Shown here piece after piece: positions 1 to 5,006 of a DNA stretch of 5,006 bases (positions within the stretch are counted from its first letter, which is position 1; each line of letters starts with the position of its first letter). Source of the stretch: JAKLKS01 sp964370855 (lineage in GTDB: Bacteria; Planctomycetota; JAJSAM01; JAKLKS01); NCBI GenBank assembly GCA_964370855.1, contig CAYJMF010000205.1:1-5006 (forward strand). The letters are read 5' to 3'. The position numbers and the translations under genes are program-made. The notes beneath the pieces are model-generated. The model did no database searches. It saw only the letters and a program-made list of their open reading frames with translations, and was not told the DNA's origin.

Positions 1-27
1 GGACCGGACCCGGCGAAACGGGCGCCA

Positions 28-50
28 ACGCGCCGCCGAAGGCGGCGCGT
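28..50 (-). terminator. Perfect 10-bp inverted repeat, likely terminator of the OmpA gene group
   Basis: Ten bases (28-37, acgcgccgcc) are exactly complementary to 41-50 around a 3-nt loop, giving on the minus strand a very GC-rich stem closed by a UUC triloop. It lies 74 nt beyond the OmpA stop codon, where a terminator is expected. No run of U follows; the next minus-strand bases are TGGCGCCCGTTTCG. It could therefore be a rho-assisted or stem-only terminator, or a repeated palindrome used elsewhere in the genome. The stem is far stronger than any other intergenic pairing I noticed. Confidence 0.5.
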
Positions 51-124
51 AACGGGATCAGGAGAGGGACGTTCGCTTCGAAACGGCGCGCCATGGAGAT
101 GTGCAGCAGGGAGAAGCCTGAAAC

Positions 125-868
125 CTACTCCTCCAGCACCAGGATCTCCACCCGCCTGTTCCTCTTCCTGCCCTCGAGGGTCCCGTTGTCGGCCCGGGGC
201 CTGTACTCCCCCCAGCCGGCGCAGGAGACGCGCTTCGCCTCGACTCCGGCCGTGATGAGGGCGTCCGCCGCCACCAGCGAGCGCTGGAGGGAGAGGTCGA
301 GGTTCCCGTAGGGGAACTTCGCCTTCGTCTCCGCCTTCACGATGGGGACGTTGTCGGTGTGGCCCTCGATGCGGACGCTCTCGCGGCGCCCCTTGAGGGC
401 GGCGGCGATCTTCGCCATGGCCGCCTGTCCCTCCTCCGTGAGGGAGATCTCGCCGAGGCCGAACAGGACCTCGCCCTGTACGACGAACTTGTAGCCGCCC
501 TCGATCTTCTCCACGGTCACGCCGGCTTCCTCGCCCGGCGTCTCGGCGGCCGGGAAGGTCCCCTCGAGCTCCTTGAGGCGCGCCTCGAGGGCCGCCTGTG
601 CGGCGCGGAAGGCCTCGTCGCTCCCCCGGAGCCGGTCGTTCTCGGCGCGGGTCGCCGCGAGGGCCTTCTCCGCGGAGGCGAGGCGATCGCGCAGCTCCTC
701 CCCGGCCCGGCGCTGGGCGGAGATCACCTGGTCGGCGTCGTGGATCTTCTGCGCGTGGGCGGGATCCGAGGTGCAGCCGGTCCCGAGGAGGGCGGCGCCG
801 AGGAGGACCGCGCCGAGGAGGATGTGGAGGGGGGCGGCGCCATGGCCGCCCCCGGAAGGCTGGATCAT
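125..868 (-). CDS. OmpA/MotB-like peptidoglycan-binding lipoprotein
   Basis: This 247-residue protein would tether an envelope membrane to peptidoglycan. A hydrophobic signal segment (about 14-30) ends in 'LLGTGC', so C32 is the likely lipidated cysteine. The lipobox is imperfect, with Gly at -3, and the n-region has no Lys or Arg. Residues 41-104 form a predicted coiled coil rich in Ala/Glu/Arg. The OmpA-like domain spans about 126-245: 'VLFGLGEISLTEEG', 'IEGHTDNVPI' (167-176), 'LDLSLQRSLVAADALI' (190-205), 'AGWGEYRPRADN' and 'EGRKRNRRVEI'. D172 and R196 match the residues that hold diaminopimelate in OmpA-family domains. The 'DNVPI...KFPYGNLDLS' insertion is the MotB-like variety. No MotA or N-terminal proton-channel helix with its aspartate is present, so a stator role is unlikely. 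The frame stays open upstream to 1174, but that part overlaps the HTH gene and is compositional. I found no other start codon between that gene's stop and the lipobox. The Shine-Dalgarno is weak, so translation may depend on the gene before it. Confidence 0.9.
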   Translation of the reverse strand: MIQPSGGGHGAAPLHILLGAVLLGAALLGTGCTSDPAHAQKIHDADQVISAQRRAGEELRDRLASAEKALAATRAENDRLRGSDEAFRAAQAALEARLKELEGTFPAAETPGEEAGVTVEKIEGGYKFVVQGEVLFGLGEISLTEEGQAAMAKIAAALKGRRESVRIEGHTDNVPIVKAETKAKFPYGNLDLSLQRSLVAADALITAGVEAKRVSCAGWGEYRPRADNGTLEGRKRNRRVEILVLEE

Positions 869-911
869 TTCGATACCCGTTTCTTCTGCGGCCGGATTGC
901 CCTGAACGGCG

Positions 912-1553
912 CTACTTGGAGCCGAAGGTCTCGCCGAGCCACTTGGAGAAGCTCGACGCCGTCGCGTTGGAGTTGTCGCTCTTGGCGACGTCGAAGGAGA
1001 CGAACACGCAGCCGACCATGAGGAGGGCCCCGAGGGCCAGCGCGATGCACCAGCCCACTTCCGTCGGCTTCTCCTCCTCGACGACGGCGCGGCGGGGCTT
1101 GGCGGCCGTGGCCGCGCCGGCGGCGGCCTTCCCGCCCTTGCGGCCGGCGGGGGAGACCTCCTGCGTCGCGTCATCGACCTCGAGGGGCTCCGTGGACATC
1201 CCCACGCCCTCGTCGACGAAGGTGTCCTGGGAGGAGATCTCGGCGGTGGCCATCCCCGCCTCGTGGGAGCCGACGTCGTCCCCCTCGTCGAAGATGAGAT
1301 CGTCGGTCAGCGTCTCCGACTGGCCGGCGCCGCCGCCCGCGGACAGGTCGATGGCGGCGGTGGCGTCCTCGCTGCCGGTGACCGGGCGGGTCCGGTCCAT
1401 GTTGTCGATGTCCGAGCGGCGGAACTTCATGTCCGACCCCTCGCGGAAGGCCCGGATCTCGCCTTCGGAAACGAGCTTCTTGAGGCGCTGGTCGTCGATC
1501 TTCAGCCGCTTCAGAACCTCGTCGAAGGAGTAGAACTCGCCACTCTTCGGCAT
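912..1553 (-). CDS. Membrane-anchored helix-turn-helix (MerR/excisionase-type) protein
   Basis: This 213-residue protein opens with a helix-turn-helix of the MerR/excisionase type at about 7-53: 'YSFDEVLKRLKI', 'LKKLVSEGEIRAFREG', then 'KFRRSDID'. This fold normally binds DNA, although in some families it serves other contacts. A long low-complexity, acidic linker (about 54-135) follows, including 'TLTDDLIFDEGDD' (81-93). Next come a Lys/Ala-rich stretch (about 138-155) and one membrane helix (about 167-187). A short Ser/Asn-rich tail (188-213) ends in a small amphipathic segment, 'FSKWLGETF'. Basic residues before the helix place the N-terminus in the cytoplasm. This gives a tail-anchored, RodZ-like order of parts, but with a different HTH class and hardly any periplasmic domain. 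AGGAGG at 1558-1563 lies 4 nt before the ATG. The OmpA lipoprotein gene begins 43 nt after the stop. It could be a membrane-bound regulator or an envelope-organising adaptor; the sequence does not decide. Confidence 0.88.
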   Translation of the reverse strand: MPKSGEFYSFDEVLKRLKIDDQRLKKLVSEGEIRAFREGSDMKFRRSDIDNMDRTRPVTGSEDATAAIDLSAGGGAGQSETLTDDLIFDEGDDVGSHEAGMATAEISSQDTFVDEGVGMSTEPLEVDDATQEVSPAGRKGGKAAAGAATAAKPRRAVVEEEKPTEVGWCIALALGALLMVGCVFVSFDVAKSDNSNATASSFSKWLGETFGSK

Positions 1554-1557
1554 GCCG

Positions 1558-1563
1558 CCTCCT
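1558..1563 (-). promoter_or_regulatory. Shine-Dalgarno site of the membrane-anchored HTH gene
   Basis: AGGAGG (GAGGAGG with the preceding base) lies only 4 nt before the ATG at 1553. The spacing is at the short end of the normal range. The N-terminal HTH starts within ten residues of this ATG, so no upstream start is needed. Confidence 0.7.
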
Positions 1564-1620
1564 CAATCCAGGGGGGAGACGCCCTCATTGGAGGCGCCGC
1601 CCGCGGTGGAACTGCGTGGG

Positions 1621-2052
1621 CTACTTGTTGCCGTCCTCGGGATCGCCGGGCTTCCCGCCCTGCGACTTGAGCCAGTCCGCCCTGAGCTTCCTGACCTGGA
1701 CCTCGTCGTCGGACGAGTCCCTGTAGGAGTCCAGTTTCAGGTCATACTCTATGTTTCGGGCGGCGACGAGCTCAATGTTTTTCCCGCTCGCCTGGTAGAC
1801 GGCCAGCCGCTTGAGCTTCGTGTCCACAAGGTAGAGGACCGCCGCGCCGGAGGAACTCGTGCCGGTGACCGCGATCATGTTGCGGTCCCCGTCGGCGGTC
1901 CCTCCGCCGGCGCTCCTCCCTCCCGCGGGAGCGGATTCCCCCTCCGCCAGGGCCCGGGGCCCCCCGGCGAGCTGGAGCCCGGCCAGGAATGCCGTCACGA
2001 CGAGCAGGGCGAGGAAGGCGGCCCGCCAGGGGCCGCCCGTCGGCTGGTTCAT
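1621..2052 (-). CDS. Small exported protein of unknown function
   Basis: This 143-residue protein has a hydrophobic N-terminal segment (about 11-30) and an 'ALA' motif ending at residue 36. This suggests a Sec signal peptide cut before E37, though an uncleaved anchor is possible. A Gly/Ala/Ser-rich linker (about 38-56) leads to a compact region (59-108) with alternating hydrophobic strands: 'MIAVTG', 'AVLYLVDT', 'KRLAVYQ', 'IELVAARNIEYDLKL'. The tail (109-143) is charged and probably disordered. The core looks like a single beta-sheet unit, reminiscent of one propeller blade, and resembles short secreted proteins I associate with Planctomycetota. No enzyme motif is visible. The start follows from the GGAGG site 5 nt upstream. 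The gene is the first after the promoter candidate at 2071-2098, and the membrane-anchored HTH gene follows after 67 nt. Its role in the envelope is inference; no function is claimed. Confidence 0.82.
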   Translation of the reverse strand: MNQPTGGPWRAAFLALLVVTAFLAGLQLAGGPRALAEGESAPAGGRSAGGGTADGDRNMIAVTGTSSSGAAVLYLVDTKLKRLAVYQASGKNIELVAARNIEYDLKLDSYRDSSDDEVQVRKLRADWLKSQGGKPGDPEDGNK

Positions 2053-2057
2053 GGACA

Positions 2058-2062
2058 CCTCC
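2058..2062 (-). promoter_or_regulatory. Shine-Dalgarno site that decides the start of the 143-residue protein
   Basis: GGAGG on the minus strand lies 5 nt before the ATG at 2052. The in-frame GTG two codons earlier (2058-2056) uses the last base of this site itself and so cannot be the start it serves. The ATG at 2052 is therefore preferred over the longer 145-residue reading. Confidence 0.75.
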
Positions 2063-2070
2063 GGGGGGCC

Positions 2071-2098
2071 ATTGTAGGGTCCCGTCGGCGGGAGCCAA
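2071..2098 (-). promoter_or_regulatory. Candidate sigma70-type promoter for the small exported protein and genes after it
   Basis: Read on the minus strand, TTGGCT (2098-2093, four of six bases of the -35 consensus) is followed after 16 bp by TACAAT (2076-2071, five of six bases of the -10 consensus). This AT-containing hexamer stands out in an otherwise very GC-rich gap. Transcription would start near 2064, leaving about 12 nt of leader that just includes the ribosome binding site. It is the only convincing promoter-like pair I found in the intergenic gaps. It would drive the 2052-125 gene group if no internal promoter exists. Confidence 0.45.
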
Positions 2099-2121
2099 GC
2101 CCCCCCGGGGAGGGGGAATCG

Positions 2122-2147
2122 GCCCCGTGACGGCGGGGTGACGGGGC
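2122..2147 (-). terminator. GC-rich hairpin after the kinase gene, possible weak terminator
   Basis: A perfect 7-bp inverted repeat (gccccgt / acggggc) surrounds a 12-nt loop, 33 nt after the kinase stop codon. No U-rich tract follows on the minus strand, so it is not a classical intrinsic terminator. Its position between the kinase gene and the next promoter candidate fits a boundary between transcription units. In DNA this rich in G and C, a 7-bp pairing could also arise by chance. Confidence 0.3.
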
Positions 2148-2179
2148 GGGAGCGCGGGAGGGGCCGGGGGAGGGGATCA

Positions 2180-3604
2180 TCAGGAGGTGGCCGGGAGGGT
2201 GGCCGTCACGACGGTCCCCTCCCCCTTCCTCGACCGGATCTCCACCCGCCCCCCGTGGCTCTGGAGGATGCTGTGGACCATGGAGAGCCCGAGGCCCGTG
2301 CCCTCCCCCACCTCCTTCGTGGTGAAGAACAGGTCGAAGGCGCGGGCCACCTGGTCCTCCGTCATCCCGACGCCGTCGTCCTCCACGGAGAGCCGGACCT
2401 CCCCCTCCCGGACCTCCCCCCGCACCGCCACCCTCCCCGCCCCGGTCCCCCGGGCGGCCACGGCGTCGGCGGCGTTCACGAGGAGGTTGAGGACCACCTG
2501 CTGGAGCTCGTAGGGGTCCCCGAATACGGGAAGCCCGGACTCCGGGGTCTCCACCACCACCTGGACCCCGCTCCGCTCGAGGCGGTGGCGGGCCAGGGCG
2601 AGGGCGCGGTCCACCACGTCGGCCAGGTCCGAGGAGCGGGGGGCGACCCGGTGCGGCGTGAACTGGAGCACCTTCTGCACCGTCTGCCCCACCCGCTCGA
2701 GACCCTCCTCCACGAGGGCGAGGTACTCCTCGCGCTTGGCCGGGGGGAGCTCGTCCTTCCGGAGGGCCCGGACCGCGTTGATCATCCCGCCGAGGGGGTT
2801 GTTGATGTCGTGGGCGATGCCCGCCGCCAGCGTCCCCATGGCGGCGAGGCGCTGCGCGGTGACGAGGTTGCGCTCCGCGTCCCGGGCCTTGCGCACGGAC
2901 ATGCCCACCTGGTTCTCGAGGTCGGCCCGGTAGGAGGCGAGCTCCGCCATCATCGCGTTGAGGGCCGCCCCCACGGCGGCGATCTCGTCCCGGGAGTCGG
3001 GGTGCACGGGCACCGGCGCGGAGAGGTCCCCCCGGGCGACGCGGGCGGCCCCCGCGGCCACCTCCTCGAGGGGATCGAGGATCCAGTGGCGCAGCGCCAC
3101 GACGGTCACGGCCATGGAGGCGGCGGCGCCGAGGAGGAGGACGAGGTAGACGGTGCGCAGGCGCTCCAGGTGCCAGTCAAGGGTGCGGAGGCGGAGGAAC
3201 CGCGCCTCCCGGTAGGAGCCGTCCGTGAAGACGGGGATGAGGAGGCGGTCCCCGTCCCGGAGCGGGCGCCCCCCCTCGGCCACGGCACGGGCGGCCAGTT
3301 CCGCGACCTCCTTGCGGAAGGCCTCGAGGTCCTCCCCCTTCCGCGGCCTCCCCTGCTTCCCCACGAGGAAGTCGTTGTCGGGCTGGAGGATGGCCGTCTC
3401 CTCGATGAAGGGGATCTCGCGGGCGAAGCGCTCGAGGGAGCCGGTGTCCGTGCGCCGGGCCCACTCCTCCGTGAGCCGGTCCGTGAAGGCGACCTCGGAG
3501 CGGGAGCCGAGGAAGAGGGCGGCCATGACGGCGAGGAGGACCGAGAGCTGGACCGCCAGCGTGGCGGCCACCAGCCGGGTGCGGAGGGAGACGGAGCGCA
3601 TCAT
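2180..3604 (-). CDS. Membrane sensor histidine kinase (HAMP-HisKA-HATPase_c)
   Basis: This 474-residue two-component sensor kinase would autophosphorylate on a histidine and pass the phosphate to a response regulator not present in the window. Membrane helices at about 11-32 and 152-170 bracket a ~120-residue periplasmic sensor region that I do not recognise. A HAMP linker follows (about 171-224, with P178 and the 'DE' pair 206-207), then a short coiled stretch. The HisKA domain carries the phospho-acceptor H265 in 'AHDINNPL'. The ATPase domain has an N box (N373, N377), G1 'DDGVGM' (409-414), F box 'FDLFFTTK' (423-430) and G2 'GEGTGLGLS' (433-441). All catalytic motifs are intact, and their style is that of NtrB/ZraS/AtoS-type kinases, whose partners are often sigma-54 activators; that pairing is inference. 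The first of two tandem ATGs is chosen because AGGAGG (3612-3617) lies 7 nt upstream. It lies 32 nt behind the pilus/secretion gene, so the two are probably co-transcribed. Confidence 0.95.
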   Translation of the reverse strand: MMRSVSLRTRLVAATLAVQLSVLLAVMAALFLGSRSEVAFTDRLTEEWARRTDTGSLERFAREIPFIEETAILQPDNDFLVGKQGRPRKGEDLEAFRKEVAELAARAVAEGGRPLRDGDRLLIPVFTDGSYREARFLRLRTLDWHLERLRTVYLVLLLGAAASMAVTVVALRHWILDPLEEVAAGAARVARGDLSAPVPVHPDSRDEIAAVGAALNAMMAELASYRADLENQVGMSVRKARDAERNLVTAQRLAAMGTLAAGIAHDINNPLGGMINAVRALRKDELPPAKREEYLALVEEGLERVGQTVQKVLQFTPHRVAPRSSDLADVVDRALALARHRLERSGVQVVVETPESGLPVFGDPYELQQVVLNLLVNAADAVAARGTGAGRVAVRGEVREGEVRLSVEDDGVGMTEDQVARAFDLFFTTKEVGEGTGLGLSMVHSILQSHGGRVEIRSRKGEGTVVTATLPATS

Positions 3605-3611
3605 CCGCGGC

Positions 3612-3617
3612 CCTCCT
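3612..3617 (-). promoter_or_regulatory. Shine-Dalgarno site of the histidine kinase gene
   Basis: A full AGGAGG on the minus strand sits 7 nt before the first of two adjacent ATG codons and 10 nt before the second. This favours the first ATG and indicates strong independent initiation, although the preceding gene ends only 32 nt upstream. Confidence 0.75.
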
Positions 3618-3636
3618 CCCCCACGCTCGCGCGGTC

Positions 3637-4785
3637 CTACCCCCCGCCGAGGGTCTTGATGAGCTGCAGCATCGGCAGGAATACGCTCAGGACGATGACG
3701 AAGACGGCGCCGCCGAGGAAGACGATGAGGAGGGGCTGGAGGATGGACACGAGGCCGTTGACGGCGTTGTCCACCTCCTCGTCGTAGTTGTCGGCGACCT
3801 TGATGAGCATCTTGTCGAGCTCGCCCGTCTCCTCGCCCACGTCCACCATGTTGACCACGAGGTCGTCGAAGATCCCCGACGCCCCCAGGGGCGCGGCGAT
3901 GCCCTCGCCCTCCCGGATGGAGTCGCGGACCCCGTCGATGGCGGACTGCATGACCACGTTGGGGATGGCGCCCCGCACGATGTTGAGGGCCTCGAGGATG
4001 GGGACGCCGGAGGAGATGAGGGTGCCGAAGGTGCGGGCGAAGCGCGCCACGAGGGTCTTGCGGACGATGTTGCCGAAGATCGGGGCGCGGAGCTTGAAGC
4101 GGTCGATGGCGCGGCGGCCGCCCACGGTGCCGCCGATCAACCGGAGGGCGACGAGCATCGCGGGCACGAAGAAGATGATGATGATCCAGCCGTAGTCGTC
4201 GGTCAGCCAGCGGGAGAAGGCCTGCATCATCCGCGTCAGCTTCGGCAGCTCCAGCCCCTTGGAGCCGATCTCCTTGAAGATCGACTCGAACTTGGGGATG
4301 ACGAACATGATGATGCCGGCGAGGATGGCGCCGGCCAGGGTGAGGACCACGACCGGGTAGATCATGGCGCTCTTCACCTTGTTGCGCAGGCGGATCGACT
4401 TCTCCTTGAACTCCGCCAGGCGCAGCAGGATGGTGTCGAGGACGCCGCCGGCCTCGCCGGCCTTCACCATGTTCGAGTAGAGGGAGTCGAAGACCGCGGG
4501 GTGCTTGGCCAGGGCCTCGGAGAGGGGGCTGCCGGCCTCGACGTCCTCCGTGACCGCCATCAGGGTCCGCTTGAAGAGGCCCGGCGCCATCTGCCCCTCG
4601 AGGATCTTGAGGCAGCGGACGATGGGGAGGCCGGCGTCCTGGAGGACCGAGAGCTGGGTCGTGAAGCGGGTCAGCTGCTCCTCGTCCACGCGGTCCAGGA
4701 ACCGGAAGGCCCCACCGGAGCGGCCGCCGGGGGAGGCCGGGGAGGGGAGCGCCGAGTCGCGAGCGCCGGGTGCCCGTGCAGGCAT
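3637..4785 (-). CDS. GspF/PilC-family type IV pilus / type II secretion inner-membrane platform protein
   Basis: This 382-residue protein belongs to the GspF/PilC family, the polytopic inner-membrane platform that couples the cytoplasmic assembly ATPase to pilin or pseudopilin assembly. Two T2SSF repeats are visible, at about 38-162 and 244-368. Each has the family's 'AGLP/SGVP' turn (51-54 and 259-262) and the 'GE..G.L' signature (G110-L116 and G317-L323). Membrane segments lie at about 144-164, 198-217 and 350-371, and the usual 'YP' (143-144) opens the first. Family members are usually about 400 residues and begin with a 50-60 residue beta-rich segment. Here that segment is replaced by about 26 Ala/Pro/Gly/Ser-rich residues. 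An in-frame TAA two codons before the ATG excludes a longer start. The Shine-Dalgarno is poor (GGAG at 4798-4801, 12 nt away), and a GTG at codon 33 is possible but has no better site. The kinase gene follows after 32 nt. PilC and GspF cannot be told apart without the neighbouring ATPase and pilin genes. Confidence 0.93.
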   Translation of the reverse strand: MPARAPGARDSALPSPASPGGRSGGAFRFLDRVDEEQLTRFTTQLSVLQDAGLPIVRCLKILEGQMAPGLFKRTLMAVTEDVEAGSPLSEALAKHPAVFDSLYSNMVKAGEAGGVLDTILLRLAEFKEKSIRLRNKVKSAMIYPVVVLTLAGAILAGIIMFVIPKFESIFKEIGSKGLELPKLTRMMQAFSRWLTDDYGWIIIIFFVPAMLVALRLIGGTVGGRRAIDRFKLRAPIFGNIVRKTLVARFARTFGTLISSGVPILEALNIVRGAIPNVVMQSAIDGVRDSIREGEGIAAPLGASGIFDDLVVNMVDVGEETGELDKMLIKVADNYDEEVDNAVNGLVSILQPLLIVFLGGAVFVIVLSVFLPMLQLIKTLGGG

Positions 4786-5006
4786 GGGTTATGGAATCTC
4801 CACCGTCCTGGTCCGTCTTCGTCCGTCTTCTTCCCGCGGCCTTCCCGAACGGATCCTACACGGGTCCGCCCGGGCCGCGCGGGCGAATCCGGGGCGGGGG
4901 GGAAGGAGGGGAGTTCCGGGGTCTCGTGCGGGTTCCCCCCGGGCGTGGGGGGGGGGGGGGGGCGCCGGGGGGCGGGGGGGGGGGGGGGGGGGGGGGGGGG
5001 CCCACA
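4786..5006. other. Gene-free right end, ending in G homopolymers
   Basis: I see no supported gene here. The inner part (4786-4900) should hold the promoter and leader of the GspF/PilC gene but shows only a weak TAGGAT (4858-4853, minus strand) with no -35 partner. The outer part turns into runs of G: 16 at 4947-4962, 6 at 4967-4972 and 27 at 4974-5000, before a final cccaca. This pattern is typical of failed or dark-cycle reads at a contig end and should not be read as biology without re-sequencing. Confidence 0.8.
4811..4830. repeat. Tandem 10-bp direct repeat upstream of the pilus/secretion gene
   Basis: The ten bases gtccgtcttc occur twice without a break in the 5' region of the GspF/PilC gene, about 26-45 nt before its ATG. 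On the minus strand they read as GAAGACGGAC twice, a purine-rich stretch. Two copies may be a regulator's half-sites, part of the untranslated leader, or chance duplication. Confidence 0.5.

Noticed and set aside
1..94. A minus-strand frame starting at an ATG at 94 and open to the window edge (begins MARRFEANVPLL).
   Set aside because: It has only 31 codons, no Shine-Dalgarno, and runs through the 28-50 hairpin. It could be the start of a next gene, but the window ends too soon to support it.
125..868. A true MotB flagellar stator protein.
   Set aside because: The domain is MotB-like, but the protein has a lipoprotein signal and coiled coil instead of the MotB transmembrane helix with its proton-carrying aspartate, and no motA is adjacent.
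869..1174. The upstream extension of the OmpA frame, adding 102 residues.
   Set aside because: The added part is Arg/Pro/Ala/Ser-rich, overlaps the HTH gene in another frame, and would bury the lipoprotein signal internally.
598..1533. A 311-codon plus-strand frame covering the OmpA and HTH genes.
   Set aside because: It is Arg/Pro/Ser/Gly-rich with no recognisable domain, and lies opposite two well-supported genes.
1554..1620. A small bulged stem (around 1579-1601) in the gap before the HTH gene, as a terminator or attenuator.
   Set aside because: Only about six pairs with a bulge and no U tract follow; pairing of this quality is expected by chance in such GC-rich DNA.
2138..3787. A 549-codon open frame on the plus strand, antisense to the histidine kinase.
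   Set aside because: Its product is a Gly/His/Glu/Arg/Pro-rich string without domains, as expected from the antisense frame of a very GC-rich gene. The minus strand here carries an intact kinase with all motifs.
4853..4858. TAGGAT on the minus strand as a -10 box for the pilus/secretion gene.
   Set aside because: No -35-like hexamer lies 15-19 bp upstream; that region is uniform G and C.
4947..5000. G-quadruplex element.
   Set aside because: The G runs would formally allow one, but their position at the very end and their homopolymer nature favour a sequencing or assembly artefact.
4791..5006. A plus-strand frame starting at an ATG at 4791 and open to the end.
   Set aside because: No ribosome site precedes it and most of its length is encoded by G-rich or poly-G sequence that is probably artefactual.

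Overview
The window is very GC-rich bacterial DNA (G+C clearly above 60% by eye) and carries five genes, all on the minus strand and packed with short gaps. A type IV pilus/type II secretion platform protein, a lipoprotein-type OmpA domain, a membrane histidine kinase and Sec-type signals point to a diderm. Two small proteins remind me of families common in Planctomycetota: a MerR/excisionase-type helix-turn-helix protein with a C-terminal membrane anchor, and a short secreted protein with a 'VLYLVDT...LAVY...RNIEYDL' core. A high-GC planctomycete or related uncultivated lineage is therefore my best guess. This rests on memory of family look, not on a search.

Layout in transcription order (right to left). 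5006-4786: no gene; the outer ~60 bases are almost pure G and look like a contig-end artefact. 4785-3637: GspF/PilC-family inner-membrane protein lacking the usual N-terminal leader segment. 32 nt gap. 3604-2180: membrane sensor histidine kinase with HAMP, HisKA and HATPase_c. 127 nt gap with a GC hairpin (2122-2147) and the best promoter candidate of the window (2071-2098). 2052-1621: small exported protein of unknown function. 67 nt gap. 1553-912: helix-turn-helix protein anchored in the membrane. 43 nt gap. 868-125: MotB-like OmpA-domain lipoprotein. 124-28: short tail ending in a perfect 10-bp inverted repeat (28-50), a likely terminator. No stretch longer than 300 bases lacks a gene.

The simplest reading is two transcription units. 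The first holds the pilus/secretion platform gene and the kinase. The second, starting near 2064 and ending near 28, holds three envelope proteins: exported, inner-membrane with a cytoplasmic DNA-binding-type domain, and peptidoglycan-binding lipoprotein. No response regulator, pilus ATPase or pilin lies in the window, so the kinase's partner and the pilus/secretion system it would belong to are not visible. I saw no tRNA, rRNA, CRISPR array, transposase or integrase. The most interesting element is the membrane-anchored helix-turn-helix protein beside the peptidoglycan-binding lipoprotein; I would not claim a new system from this window alone.
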